Assembly: GCF_029601685.1 (NCBI RefSeq)
Contig: NZ_JARRIR010000005.1
Location: 325,202 to 389,201, forward strand
DNA length: 64,000 bases
Source: Metarhizobium sp017305935
GTDB lineage: Bacteria > Pseudomonadota > Alphaproteobacteria > Rhizobiales > Rhizobiaceae
Direction: 5' to 3'
The translations under genes and the position numbers were made by a program. Positions 34,818 through 43,488 of the stretch are shown one piece after another. Under the pieces are notes generated by a model that made no database searches, had not been told where the DNA came from, and saw only the letters and a program-made list of their open reading frames with translations. Position 1 is the first letter of the stretch. The number at the start of each line of letters is the position of its first letter.

Positions 34818-36218
34818 TCAATATCTGTAGTGTTCGGCCTTGAAAGGACCCTGCTTTTCGACGCCGATATAGGCGGCCTGGGTGTCGCTCAGTTCGGTGA
34901 GCCTTGCGCCAAGCTTTTCGAGGTGCAGGCGGGCGACCTTCTCGTCGAGATGCTTGGGCAGGATGTAGACCTGGTTCTTGTATTCTGCCCCCTTGGTGAA
35001 CAGCTCGATCTGGCCGAGCACCTGGTTGGTGAACGACGCCGACATCACGAAGGACGGGTGGCCGGTGGCGTTGCCGAGGTTCAGCAGGCGGCCTTCCGAG
35101 AGAAGGATCATGCGGTTGCCCTTGGGGAACTCGATGAGGTCGACCTGCGGCTTGACGTTGGTCCATTTCAGGTTGCGCAGCGCGGCGACCTGGATTTCAT
35201 TGTCGAAGTGGCCGATATTGCCGACGATCGCCATGTCCTTCATCTCGCGCATATGCTCGATGCGGATGACGTCCTTGTTGCCGGTGGTGGTGATGAAGAT
35301 ATCGGCGGACGAGACGACGTCTTCGAGCTGCACGACCTCAAAACCGTCCATGGCGGCCTGCAGGGCGCAGATCGGATCGATTTCCGTGACCTTGACGCGA
35401 GCGCCGGCGCCGCGAAGCGAGGCAGCCGAACCCTTGCCGACATCGCCGTAACCGCAGACGACGGCGACCTTGCCGGCCATCATCACGTCGGTGCCGCGGC
35501 GGATGCCATCGACCAGCGATTCCTTGCAGCCGTACTTGTTGTCGAACTTCGACTTGGTGACCGAATCGTTGACGTTGATTGCCGGGAAGGGCAGCAGGCC
35601 CTTTTCGGCAAGCTGGTAGAGGCGATGCACGCCCGTGGTGGTTTCCTCGGTCACGCCCTTGATGGCGTCGCGCTGCTTCGTGAACCAGCCCGGCGATGCC
35701 TTGAGGCGCTTCTTGATCTGGGCGACGAGGATTTCTTCTTCCTCGGAGCCGGGGCTCGACAGCACGTCCTCACCGGCTTCGGCGCGGGCGCCGAGCAGGA
35801 TGTACATGGTGGCGTCGCCGCCATCGTCGAGGATCATGTTGGAGACGCCGCCGTCCGCCCACTGGAAGATCTTGTCGGTATATTCCCAATACTGCTCAAG
35901 CGTTTCGCCCTTGACGGCGAAGACCGGAACGCCGGTCGCGGCGATGGCGGCGGCGGCATGGTCCTGGGTCGAGAAGATGTTGCACGAGGCCCAGCGAACC
36001 TCGGCGCCGAGCGCGGTCAGCGTCTCGATCAGCACGGCGGTCTGGATGGTCATGTGCAGCGAGCCGGAGATGCGCGCGCCCTTCAACGGCTTGGAGGCGC
36101 CGAATTCGCTGCGGCAGGCCATCAGGCCCGGCATTTCGGTTTCGGCGATATCGAGTTCCTTGCGACCGAAATCGGCAAGGCCGATATCCGCGACGATGTA
36201 ATCCTTGTCAGTGCTCAT
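34818..36218 (-). CDS. ahcY: Adenosylhomocysteinase (S-adenosylhomocysteine hydrolase)
   Basis: AhcY hydrolyses S-adenosylhomocysteine to adenosine and homocysteine, relieving product inhibition of methyltransferases. The 466-aa protein carries the SGSLHMTIQTAVLIETL and CNIFSTQDHAAAAI substrate loops, the NAD-binding GYGDVGKGSA motif, and the C-terminal lysine/tyrosine end KAEHYRY. It includes the roughly 40-aa insertion (SEEEEILVAQIKKRLK) seen in the long bacterial form. The start ATG 36218 (MSTDKDY) is preferred; the frame extends 19 residues further without homology. A palindrome 121-140 bases upstream is a candidate operator, and a terminator follows. Confidence 0.97.
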   Translation of the reverse strand: MSTDKDYIVADIGLADFGRKELDIAETEMPGLMACRSEFGASKPLKGARISGSLHMTIQTAVLIETLTALGAEVRWASCNIFSTQDHAAAAIAATGVPVFAVKGETLEQYWEYTDKIFQWADGGVSNMILDDGGDATMYILLGARAEAGEDVLSSPGSEEEEILVAQIKKRLKASPGWFTKQRDAIKGVTEETTTGVHRLYQLAEKGLLPFPAINVNDSVTKSKFDNKYGCKESLVDGIRRGTDVMMAGKVAVVCGYGDVGKGSAASLRGAGARVKVTEIDPICALQAAMDGFEVVQLEDVVSSADIFITTTGNKDVIRIEHMREMKDMAIVGNIGHFDNEIQVAALRNLKWTNVKPQVDLIEFPKGNRMILLSEGRLLNLGNATGHPSFVMSASFTNQVLGQIELFTKGAEYKNQVYILPKHLDEKVARLHLEKLGARLTELSDTQAAYIGVEKQGPFKAEHYRY

Positions 36219-36338
36219 GAAGCGCTCCCACTGGGCTGGCCGCCGTCGCGCTTCATCGATGAGCGGACGCGGCAATTCCTTCCGTCGAAACGGACGATGC
36301 GTCCCGTCTATCAGGCTTTGGGGATCAAGGCAATATTG

Positions 36339-36358
36339 ATATAAAGAGGTCTTTATAT
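36339..36358. promoter_or_regulatory. Palindromic operator candidate upstream of ahcY (SahR-like)
   Basis: ATATAAAGA (36339-36347) and TCTTTATAT (36350-36358) are perfect inverted repeats around GG. They lie between the HPr stop (36376) and the ahcY start (36218), in a stretch rich in TTATAT words. ahcY is a core member of the SahR (ArsR-family) regulon in proteobacteria, which responds to S-adenosylhomocysteine; I am inferring that role from target gene and palindromic form, without having checked the exact alphaproteobacterial motif. Confidence 0.5.
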
Positions 36359-36375
36359 GTTTATATGGCTAAGGT

Positions 36376-36648
36376 TTATATCTCTTCACCGAACCGGTCG
36401 CGGATCAGCGCGTCGATGGCTTCCAATGCTTCGGCGGCCTGGTTGCCGCAGGCATTGACGAGAATGGTGGTGCCGGGACTGGCGGCGAGCATCATCAGCC
36501 CCATGATCGAGGTGCCGCCAACGGTCATGCCGTCCTTTGAAACCGTGATGGTGGCGTCGTAGCCGTCGACCGTCTGAACGAATTTGGCGGAGGCGCGGGC
36601 GTGCAGGCCGCGTTTGTTGATGATCAAAAGTTCCCGCGTATGCGTCAT
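36376..36648 (-). CDS. ptsH: HPr phosphocarrier protein
   Basis: A 90-aa HPr of the phosphotransferase system. The phosphorylated histidine is H16 in NKRGLHARASAKF. The regulatory serine equivalent to Ser46 is S47 in GGTSIMGLMML, the target of HPr kinase, whose gene lies 560 bases upstream. No sugar permease (EIIBC) is nearby, which fits rhizobia, where this chain is regulatory rather than for uptake. It is read in the same direction as EIIA-Man and hprK. Confidence 0.95.
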   Translation of the reverse strand: MTHTRELLIINKRGLHARASAKFVQTVDGYDATITVSKDGMTVGGTSIMGLMMLAASPGTTILVNACGNQAAEALEAIDALIRDRFGEEI

Positions 36649-36668
36649 GGAGCTCCGTCGTTCGTCCG

Positions 36669-37070
36669 TTATTTGCCGCTGAGAACGCGGCTTGCCACGT
36701 TGATGTACTTGCGTCCGGCTTCGGAAGCCTCCACCAGCGCCTTTTCCATATTATTCTCGCCGCGCACGCCGGCAAGCTTGATCAGCATCGGCAGGTTGAC
36801 GCCGGCGATGACCTCGATATGGCCGCTGCTCATCGCCGAAATCGCCAGATTGGACGGGGTGCCGCCGAACATGTCGGTCAGAATGACGACGCCGAAACCT
36901 TCATCGGCCCGTCCGACCGCGTCGAGGATATCCTGCCGACGCTGGTCCATGTCGTCTTCCGGGCCGATGCAGATCGTCTCGATCAACTTTTGTGGACCGA
37001 CCACATGCTCCACGGCATGACGAAACTCCTCTGCCAGCTTGCCATGAGTGACAAGCACAAGTCCGATCAT
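36669..37070 (-). CDS. PTS EIIA component, mannose family
   Basis: A 133-aa cytoplasmic EIIA of the mannose type, which receives phosphate from HPr on H9 (GLVLVTHGKLAEEF). The conserved ILTDMFGGTPSN block is present near residue 64. The ATG 37070 is chosen, as MIGLVLVTHG is the usual N-terminus; an upstream frame adds 26 residues without match. There is no EIIB, EIIC or EIID partner in the window, so it probably acts as a signalling protein in an incomplete PTS. It precedes HPr with a 20-base gap. Confidence 0.93.
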   Translation of the reverse strand: MIGLVLVTHGKLAEEFRHAVEHVVGPQKLIETICIGPEDDMDQRRQDILDAVGRADEGFGVVILTDMFGGTPSNLAISAMSSGHIEVIAGVNLPMLIKLAGVRGENNMEKALVEASEAGRKYINVASRVLSGK

Positions 37071-37211
37071 GATTATTCTGCTCCCTGCATCCGCAAACAG
37101 GTGGCTGAGATATCGCAATGCAACAATCTCGTCCACCGCCGGGCGCACATCTTGGCAGCGAAAAGCCGAAGTGCAAGCCCAAAAGCATGAGTCGAGACCT
37201 TCGTCGGGGCC

Positions 37212-37667
37212 TCAGGAGGGCGCTTTGCCGTTAAACGGAATGAAGGCGGCCAGTATCGCCAGCGGGTCGGGAGCGCGCCCCGAAAGGCGGATCAGCGGCA
37301 GGATCGCCTCCGGCGTCAGCTCCAGATCCTCCGCCTCCGGTGGCAGCCGCTCTGCCTCGGCAAGGTCGACGGGCAGCACCGCGTAGTGCAGGACGGCCGG
37401 CGCCAGCGTCTCGACGGTGACGATGCCGCTGCCGCGCAGTTCGATCAGGCCGGCGATGGTGGCGGGCGGGCGGGCGAGCACCTGTCCGTTGCGAACCGAA
37501 ACCATCGTCTGATCGTCGGCGACCAGCGCCGAAAACAGCCCGAGCCGACGCGCGGCCGCCAAACAGGTGAAGGCGAGGGTGGATTTGCCGCTGCCCGCGG
37601 GACCGACGAAGATCAGGCCTTGCGTGCCGACGACGATGGCGGTGCCGTGAATATTGACCTCGGCCAT
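37212..37667 (-). CDS. hprK: HPr kinase/phosphorylase, short alphaproteobacterial form
   Basis: HprK phosphorylates and dephosphorylates a serine of HPr. This 151-aa version has the Walker A loop G22-P-A-G-S-G-K-S-T30 and VADDQTMVSV, but lacks the N-terminal domain of the ~310-aa Firmicutes enzyme. The gene begins 1 base beyond the chvG stop, so the PTS-regulatory and envelope-sensor genes are likely expressed together. The target Ser47 is present in the HPr encoded 560 bases downstream. Confidence 0.92.
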   Translation of the reverse strand: MAEVNIHGTAIVVGTQGLIFVGPAGSGKSTLAFTCLAAARRLGLFSALVADDQTMVSVRNGQVLARPPATIAGLIELRGSGIVTVETLAPAVLHYAVLPVDLAEAERLPPEAEDLELTPEAILPLIRLSGRAPDPLAILAAFIPFNGKAPS

Positions 37668-37668
37668 G

Positions 37669-39456
37669 TCACGCCACCTGCTCGGCCGGCAGCGTCAGGG
37701 TGAAGCGTGCGCCGCGCACCGCGCCGTCCTGGTCGACGACGTTTTCCGCCTTCAGCGTGCCGCCATGCGCCTCGGCGATCTGGCGGCTGATCGACAGGCC
37801 GAGGCCGGAATTCTGCCCGAAACCTTCGGATTCCGGACGGTCGGTGTAGAAACGTTCGAAGATGCGGTCGATGTCCTCGGCCTGGATGCCGGGACCGTTG
37901 TCCTCGACGACGACGATGCAGCGGCTGCGCGAGCGCGACAGGCGCACCGAGATGCGGCCGCTGTCGACCGGCACGAAGGAGCGGGCGTTCTCGATCAGGT
38001 TGGTGACGATCTGGCCGAGGCGCAGGTCATGGCCGCTGACGGTGAAGCCGGCCTTGACGCCCGGCTTGCGCTCCACAGTGAAATCCACCGTCACCGGTTT
38101 CTTGCTGGAGCGGATCTGGCGGGAGATTTCCACGAGATTGCCGAGCAGGATTTCGAGATCGACGCTCCTCGCATCGGAGCGCGCCAGCTCCGCATCGAGG
38201 CGCGAGGCGTCGGAAATGTCGGAGATCAGCCGGTCGAGGCGGCGCACATCGTGCTGGATGACGTCCATCAGCCGCTGCTTCGATTCGTCGCTGCGCGCGA
38301 GCGGCAGCGTTTCGACGGCGCTGCGCAGCGAGGTCAGTGGGTTCTTCAGCTCGTGGCTGACATCGGCGGCGAAACTTTCGATGGCGTCGATGCGGTCGTA
38401 AAGCGCCGTCGTCATCTCGCGCAAGGCCACGGAAAGATTGCCGATTTCGTCCTGGCGGGCGGAGAAGTCGGGGATTTCCTCGCGCGTCTTCGCGCCGCGC
38501 CGCACGCGCACGGCGGCAGCGGCCAGACGGCGCAGCGGCGTGGCGATGGTCGAGGAGAGCAACAGCGACAGCACGACGTTGACCAGCGTCGCGACCCCGA
38601 AGACGCGCATGATGGCAAGGCGCTCGGCATGGACGATCTTGTCGATATCGCCGGCCTGCGTCGACAGCAGCAGCACGCCGAGCACGGCGCGAAACCGCTG
38701 GACCGGCACGGCGACCGAGACGATCAGCTCGCCCTTTTCGGTGACGCGCACCACGGCGCCGCGCACGCCGGTGAGCGCATTCATCACTTCCGGATAGATC
38801 GAGCCGTCGCCGCCGGGCATTTCCTTGTAGAGCGGCAGGTTGCCGGGCTGCAGGATCTTGTTGAACCAGCCGGCCGCCCAGGCGCCCCAGCCGGCCTGCT
38901 CGTCCTCGACCGGCGGCAGGTCGAAGCGCAGCACCTGGCCGCGCGAATAGAGATGGCGCGAATCGAGCAGCAGGTTGGCGTCGGCGTCGAAGATGCGGGC
39001 GCGCGTGCGCGTCGGCGAGATCAGCCGGCGCAACACGGGGGCGACGCGCTCGGGATCGATGGGGAATTCCAGATCCTCGTCGTTGGGGATCGGGGTGATG
39101 CTCTGGCCGGCCTGCAGTTCGAGCAGCTTTTCCGGGTCGATGGTGATCGAATTGGTATCGACCGAGGCCGAGGCCGAAATCGCGCCGGCGATGATTTCGC
39201 CCTGGGTCAGCAGACTCTCGACGCGGGCGTCGATCAGGCCTTCGCGGAACTGGTTGAGATAAAGAATGCCGCCGACCAGGACCAGGAGCGCCGCGAGATT
39301 GAAGAACAGGATGCGGCGCGTCAGGCTGGAAAAGACGGCATTGCCGAAGACGCGGCGGATCAGCGTGAAGGGATGCGCCCAGTAGCGCCGGCCGCCGCGT
39401 GGCGGCGCAGCCCCTTCATTGTCGTCGATATCGCTGTCCAGCGGCACGGTTGCCAA
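37669..39456 (-). CDS. chvG: Two-component sensor histidine kinase ChvG/ExoS
   Basis: ChvG (ExoS in Sinorhizobium) is the inner-membrane kinase that senses acidity or cell-envelope state, governing succinoglycan, motility and virulence or symbiosis. The 595-aa protein has a transmembrane helix at about residues 48-70, a large periplasmic sensor domain to about 275, a second membrane helix near 285-305 (FGVATLVNVVLSLLLSSTIA), a HAMP segment, and a HisKA domain with phosphoacceptor H368 in DVSHELKNPL, then DNGPGIQ and GLGLSI ATPase motifs. Its partner chvI lies 67 bases upstream and hprK follows at once. Confidence 0.93.
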   Translation of the reverse strand: MATVPLDSDIDDNEGAAPPRGGRRYWAHPFTLIRRVFGNAVFSSLTRRILFFNLAALLVLVGGILYLNQFREGLIDARVESLLTQGEIIAGAISASASVDTNSITIDPEKLLELQAGQSITPIPNDEDLEFPIDPERVAPVLRRLISPTRTRARIFDADANLLLDSRHLYSRGQVLRFDLPPVEDEQAGWGAWAAGWFNKILQPGNLPLYKEMPGGDGSIYPEVMNALTGVRGAVVRVTEKGELIVSVAVPVQRFRAVLGVLLLSTQAGDIDKIVHAERLAIMRVFGVATLVNVVLSLLLSSTIATPLRRLAAAAVRVRRGAKTREEIPDFSARQDEIGNLSVALREMTTALYDRIDAIESFAADVSHELKNPLTSLRSAVETLPLARSDESKQRLMDVIQHDVRRLDRLISDISDASRLDAELARSDARSVDLEILLGNLVEISRQIRSSKKPVTVDFTVERKPGVKAGFTVSGHDLRLGQIVTNLIENARSFVPVDSGRISVRLSRSRSRCIVVVEDNGPGIQAEDIDRIFERFYTDRPESEGFGQNSGLGLSISRQIAEAHGGTLKAENVVDQDGAVRGARFTLTLPAEQVA

Positions 39457-39523
39457 GTCGAATGCCTCCCGCAGCAGCCTGTCTCATATCGCTGCCGCTG
39501 CGTGCATGAAAAATCTGCCGGTG

Positions 39524-40249
39524 TCAGGCGGCTTCGCGGAAGCGGTAGCCGACGCCGTACAGAGTTTCAATCATATCGAAGTCGTTGTCGACGATTTTGA
39601 ACTTCTTGCGCAGCCGCTTGATATGGCTGTCGATGGTGCGGTCGTCGACATAGACCTGCTCGTCATAGGCCGCATCCATCAGCGCGTCACGACTTTTCAC
39701 CACGCCCGGGCGCTGCGCCAGCGAATGCAGGATGAGGAATTCCGTGACCGTCAGCGTCACCGGTTCGCCCTTCCAGGTGCAGGTGTGGCGTTCCTGGTCC
39801 ATGACGAGCTGGCCGCGCTCGAGCGAGCGTGCCTGCTGCGGCTGGCCAGGCTTGGGGCTGGCTGCGGCAGCAGCCGCGTTCTCGCGGTTCTGGGCGCGGC
39901 GCAGCACCGCCTTGACGCGCTCGACCAGCAGCCGCTGCGAGAACGGCTTGGTGATGAAATCGTCGGCGCCCATCTTCAGGCCGAACAATTCGTCGATCTC
40001 CTCGTCCTTGGAAGTGAGGAAGATCACCGGCAGATCGGACTTTTGCCGCAGGCGGCGCAGGAGTTCCATGCCGTCCATGCGCGGCATCTTGATGTCGAAG
40101 ATCGCGAGCTGCGGCGGCCGGGCCAGCAGGCCGTCGAGGGCGGAGGCGCCGTCCGTATAGGTTTCCACCTTGTAGCCTTCCGCTTCGAGGGCAATCGATA
40201 CCGAAGTCAAAATGTTTCGGTCGTCGTCAACGAGCGCGATGGTCAGCAT
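39524..40249 (-). CDS. chvI: Two-component response regulator ChvI
   Basis: A 241-aa OmpR-type regulator. The phosphoacceptor is D52 in FDIKMPRMDG, with acidic residues D8-D10 at the N-terminus and the switch TSKDEE. A proline/alanine-rich linker (about residues 120-145) leads to a winged-helix DNA-binding domain ending in DRTIDSHIKRLRKKFK and YGVGYRF. It is transcribed divergently from pckA, whose expression in Agrobacterium is acid-induced and ChvGI-dependent. Together with chvG it forms the ChvGI/ExoS-ChvI system. Confidence 0.95.
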   Translation of the reverse strand: MLTIALVDDDRNILTSVSIALEAEGYKVETYTDGASALDGLLARPPQLAIFDIKMPRMDGMELLRRLRQKSDLPVIFLTSKDEEIDELFGLKMGADDFITKPFSQRLLVERVKAVLRRAQNRENAAAAAASPKPGQPQQARSLERGQLVMDQERHTCTWKGEPVTLTVTEFLILHSLAQRPGVVKSRDALMDAAYDEQVYVDDRTIDSHIKRLRKKFKIVDNDFDMIETLYGVGYRFREAA

Positions 40250-40585
40250 GATCAGGGTCTCCGTCTGGAATATGGCCTCGCCATTGCACCCGGCAGAGTG
40301 CGTGCATCACGGCGATTGCGCGCTTCATGGGGATAAAGGTGGAACAAATTGTGGCGGAGGGGAAGAGGCAACAGCGTCGCCGGGCGCAACCCTGTTCTGA
40401 AAAGCCCCGGATTCGACGCGACGGCGGCTCGGATGTAAACGATTTAAATGAAACAAATTTTTTTTAAATCGATTAATATATTGATTTTACTGTATTTTTC
40501 TCAAAGCTATCTTGTCATGTTTTAAATCTGCTTCTATTTTCGCGGCAGATTTTCAATCAGCCATCGTGTTGGCGGAGGAAGCAGC
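40250..40585. promoter_or_regulatory. Divergent chvI-pckA regulatory region with AT-rich inverted repeat
   Basis: This 336-base gap has a GC-rich left half and a strikingly AT-rich right half. CGATTTAAA (40440-40448) and TTTAAATCG (40463-40471) form a perfect 9-base inverted repeat with a 14-base loop, followed by ATTAATATATTGATTTTAC. The repeat is 115 bases before pckA and about 190 before chvI, so it could serve either promoter. A strong ribosome-binding GGAGGA lies at 40574-40579. I could not fix a -35/-10 pair with normal spacing. Confidence 0.5.
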
Positions 40586-42196
40586 ATGCAAGAAATCGGC
40601 GTTCACAATCCCGATCACAAGATCGCACAGGCAGGTCTCGGCGGCGCCGCGCATGTCTTCTACAACCTCACCGAGGCCCCGCTCTACGAAGAAGCGATTC
40701 GCCGCGGCGAGGCGGAACTGACGGCGGACGGAGCGCTGCGGGCGCTCACCGGCCAGCATACCGGCCGCTCCGCCAAGGACAAGTTCGTCGTGCGTGACGA
40801 TGAGACGGAGAACGTCATCTGGTGGGACAACAACAAGCCGATGTCGCGCGCCCATTTCGAGGTGCTGCATCGCGACATGCTGGCCCATGCCGAAGGCGCC
40901 ACGCTGTTCGTGCAGGATCTCGTCGGCGGCGCCGATGCCGGCCACGCGCTGCCTTCGCGCATCGTCACGGAATTCGCCTGGCATTCGCTGTTCATCCGCA
41001 ACCTGCTGATCCGCCCGGAGCGTGAGGCACTGAAAAGCTTCGTGCCGAAGCTGACGATCATCGACTTGCCGAGCTTCCGCGCCGATCCCGAGCGCCATGG
41101 CTGCCGGACGGAAACGGTGATCGCCTGCGACCTGACCAACGGTCTCATCCTGATCGGCGGCACCTCCTATGCCGGCGAGATGAAGAAGTCGGTGTTCACC
41201 GCGTTGAACTACCTGCTGCCTGCTAAGGGCGTGATGCCGATGCACTGCTCCGCCAATGTCGGTCCGGCCGGCGATACCGCGGTATTCTTCGGCCTGTCCG
41301 GCACCGGCAAGACGACGCTGTCGGCCGACCCCTCGCGCACGCTGATCGGCGACGACGAGCATGGCTGGAGCGAAGAGGGCGTCTTCAATTTCGAAGGCGG
41401 CTGCTACGCCAAGACCATCCGCCTCTCGGCCGAGGCCGAGCCGGAAATCTACGCCACGACCAAGCGTTTCGGCACGGTGCTCGAAAACGTCGTCCTCGAC
41501 GACGAGCGCCGCCCGGACTTCGACGACGGCTCGCTGACCGAGAACACACGCTGCGCCTATCCGCTGTATTTCATCCCGAATGCCTCGGACACCGGCCGCG
41601 CGCCGCATCCGAAGACGATCATCATGCTGACGGCCGATGCCTTCGGCGTGCTGCCGCCGATCGCCAAGCTGACGCCGGAACAGGCCATGTACCACTTCCT
41701 TTCCGGTTACACCGCCAAGGTCGCCGGCACGGAAAAGGGCGTGACCGAGCCGGAGGCCACCTTCTCGACCTGCTTCGGCGCGCCGTTCATGCCGCGCCAC
41801 CCGGCTGAATATGGCAACCTGCTGAAGGAACTGATCAGCCGCCATGGCGTCGATTGCTGGCTGGTCAACACCGGCTGGACCGGCGGCGCCTACGGCACCG
41901 GCCGCCGCATGCCGATCAAGGCGACGCGCGCCATGCTGGCCGCTGCCCTTGACGGCACGCTGAAGAATGCCGAGTTCCGCACCGACGCCAATTTCGGCAT
42001 CGCGGTTCCGCGTTCGCTCGACGGCGTCGACGGCGCCCTGCTCGATCCGCGCTCGACCTGGGCCGACGCCGCCGCCTACGACGCGCAAGCGCGAAAACTG
42101 GTCGACATGTTCGTCGCCAATTTCGCCAAGTTCGAATCCCATGTCGACGGCAAGGTGCGCGACGCCGCGCCCGCCGTGCGGATCGCCGCCGAATAA
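40586..42196 (+). CDS. pckA: Phosphoenolpyruvate carboxykinase (ATP)
   Basis: PckA makes PEP from oxaloacetate at the start of gluconeogenesis. The 536-aa ATP-type enzyme has the kinase loop GLSGTGKTTLS (about residues 233-243), the oxaloacetate-binding RHPAEYGNLL region, and VNTGWTGGAYGTG. GGAGGA 6 bases before ATG 40586 fixes the start. It faces chvI across a 336-base regulatory gap; in Agrobacterium this same pair is linked because ChvGI controls pckA. A parS-like site begins 15 bases after its stop. Confidence 0.97.
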   Translation: MQEIGVHNPDHKIAQAGLGGAAHVFYNLTEAPLYEEAIRRGEAELTADGALRALTGQHTGRSAKDKFVVRDDETENVIWWDNNKPMSRAHFEVLHRDMLAHAEGATLFVQDLVGGADAGHALPSRIVTEFAWHSLFIRNLLIRPEREALKSFVPKLTIIDLPSFRADPERHGCRTETVIACDLTNGLILIGGTSYAGEMKKSVFTALNYLLPAKGVMPMHCSANVGPAGDTAVFFGLSGTGKTTLSADPSRTLIGDDEHGWSEEGVFNFEGGCYAKTIRLSAEAEPEIYATTKRFGTVLENVVLDDERRPDFDDGSLTENTRCAYPLYFIPNASDTGRAPHPKTIIMLTADAFGVLPPIAKLTPEQAMYHFLSGYTAKVAGTEKGVTEPEATFSTCFGAPFMPRHPAEYGNLLKELISRHGVDCWLVNTGWTGGAYGTGRRMPIKATRAMLAAALDGTLKNAEFRTDANFGIAVPRSLDGVDGALLDPRSTWADAAAYDAQARKLVDMFVANFAKFESHVDGKVRDAAPAVRIAAE

Positions 42197-42211
42197 GCCG
42201 GCCAAGCCAGG

Positions 42212-42227
42212 TGATTCACGTGAAACT
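42212..42227. other. parS-like site 4
   Basis: TGATTCACGTGAAACT matches 14 of 16 parS positions, differing from sites 1 and 3 only at the last base. It lies in the short gap after pckA, about 41.7 kb from the origin gap. Confidence 0.65.
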
Positions 42228-42341
42228 CGGTCGCGAAAGCGGCCGGGTTTTTGCGTCTGGCGGCAATTTTGCCGGATTGCGTGAAACCGGCAGATGTTTT
42301 ACGCGATTCTCTTCGACAAGGACAACGAACAGACTACGGCC

Positions 42342-42779
42342 ATGGCAAGCGAACCGCTCTATATCGACGACCGCATCACCATCGCGGGCTGGGAACTGAC
42401 CGAGCAGTTCGTGCTGGCCGGCGGGGCGGGGGGACAGCACGTCAACAAGGTTTCGACCGCCGTCCAGTTGTTCTTCAACATCGCCAATTCTCCCGCGCTC
42501 AACGAGCGCGTCAAGCGCAACGCCCTGGTGCTCGCCGGCCGGCGCGCCTCCAAGGACGGCACGCTGATGATCGAGGCCAGCCGTTCCCGCAGCCAGGACC
42601 GCAACCGTGAAGAGGCGCGCGAGCGTCTGAAGGAGTTGATCCTCGAAGCCGCCAAGCCGCCGCCGCCGCCGCGCAAGAAGACAAGGCCGACGCGCGGCTC
42701 GGTCGAGCGCCGGCTGAAGGAAAAGGCCGGCCGCTCCGACGTCAAGAAGATGCGCGGGCGCCCGAGCGGCGGCGATTAA
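42342..42779 (+). CDS. arfB: Alternative ribosome-rescue factor / peptidyl-tRNA hydrolase ArfB
   Basis: ArfB (YaeJ) hydrolyses peptidyl-tRNA on ribosomes stalled at mRNA ends. The 145-aa protein has the release-factor GGQ motif (G30-G31-Q32 in AGGAGGQHVNKV) and a long basic C-terminal tail (PPPPPRKKTRP through KKMRGRP) that enters the empty mRNA channel. The ATG 42342 (MASEPLYIDD) is preferred over an upstream ATG at 42294. It is 116 bases below parS-like site 4 and is followed within a few bases by a palindromic repeat. Confidence 0.92.
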   Translation: MASEPLYIDDRITIAGWELTEQFVLAGGAGGQHVNKVSTAVQLFFNIANSPALNERVKRNALVLAGRRASKDGTLMIEASRSRSQDRNREEARERLKELILEAAKPPPPPRKKTRPTRGSVERRLKEKAGRSDVKKMRGRPSGGD

Positions 42780-42825
42780 GGCATTTCCAGCAGAAGTGCG
42801 AAGCGTTTTCGCGTTCGTTGCGCAA
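42779..42825. repeat. Rhizobial palindromic repeat, copy B (upstream of alkB)
   Basis: Directly after the arfB stop runs AAGGCATTTCCAGCAGAAG, then GCGAAGCGTTTTCGCG. The layout (GCATTTCC, then GAAGCG, then TTTTCG/TTTTGC) matches the copy at 43487-43540 and resembles the RIME-type elements common in rhizobial intergenic DNA. It occupies most of the arfB-alkB gap. Confidence 0.6.
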
Positions 42826-42849
42826 GACAGGGTTTGGAATCCGGCTAGG

Positions 42850-43488
42850 ATGGATAGGGACCAGAAATCGATGATCGTTTTGCCGGGTGGCGTCCGCCGC
42901 TATCCCGGCTATCTCGACCGCGCCGAACAGGAGGCGCTGGTCGAGGTGGTCCGGCAGGTGGTCTCCGTGGCGCCGCTCTATGTGCCGGTGATGCCGCGCA
43001 GCGGCCAGCCGATGTCGGTGCGCATGACCAATTGCGGGACGCTCGGCTGGGTGACGGATCGCGATCGCGGCTATCGCTACCAGGAGACCCATCCAGTGAC
43101 CGGCGCTCCCTGGCCGCCGCTGCCGCAGCGCCTCATGGAGATCTGGCGCGATGTCGGCGAGACGCCGCTGGAGCCGGAAGCCTGCCTGGTCAATTTCTAT
43201 TCCGACGAAGCGCGCATGGGCCTGCACCAGGATCGCGACGAGCGCGAATTTTCGGCGCCGGTCGTGTCGATTTCGCTGGGAAATGCCTGCCTGTTCCGCA
43301 TCGGTGGCCTGGAGCGCAAGGACAGGACGACGTCGGTGCGGTTGGAAAGCGGCGATATCGTCGTGCTCGGCGGCGACAGCCGCCTGCTGTTTCACGGCGT
43401 CGACCGCATCTATCCCAACACCTCGACGCTGCTGAAGAATGGCGGCCGGATCAATCTCACCCTGCGGCGGGTGAATCCAGCTCAATAA
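42850..43488 (+). CDS. alkB: DNA oxidative demethylase AlkB
   Basis: AlkB is an Fe(II)/2-oxoglutarate dioxygenase that repairs 1-methyladenine and 3-methylcytosine. The 212-aa product has the iron ligands H126 and D128 in LHQDRDE and H182 in LFHGVDRI, and the 2-oxoglutarate arginine region GGRINLTLRR at the end. The start ATG 42850 lies just outside the repeat copy B; ATG 42871 is also possible. It is bracketed by two palindromic repeats, which suggests a small stand-alone insertion or simply short gaps. Confidence 0.92.
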   Translation: MDRDQKSMIVLPGGVRRYPGYLDRAEQEALVEVVRQVVSVAPLYVPVMPRSGQPMSVRMTNCGTLGWVTDRDRGYRYQETHPVTGAPWPPLPQRLMEIWRDVGETPLEPEACLVNFYSDEARMGLHQDRDEREFSAPVVSISLGNACLFRIGGLERKDRTTSVRLESGDIVVLGGDSRLLFHGVDRIYPNTSTLLKNGGRINLTLRRVNPAQ

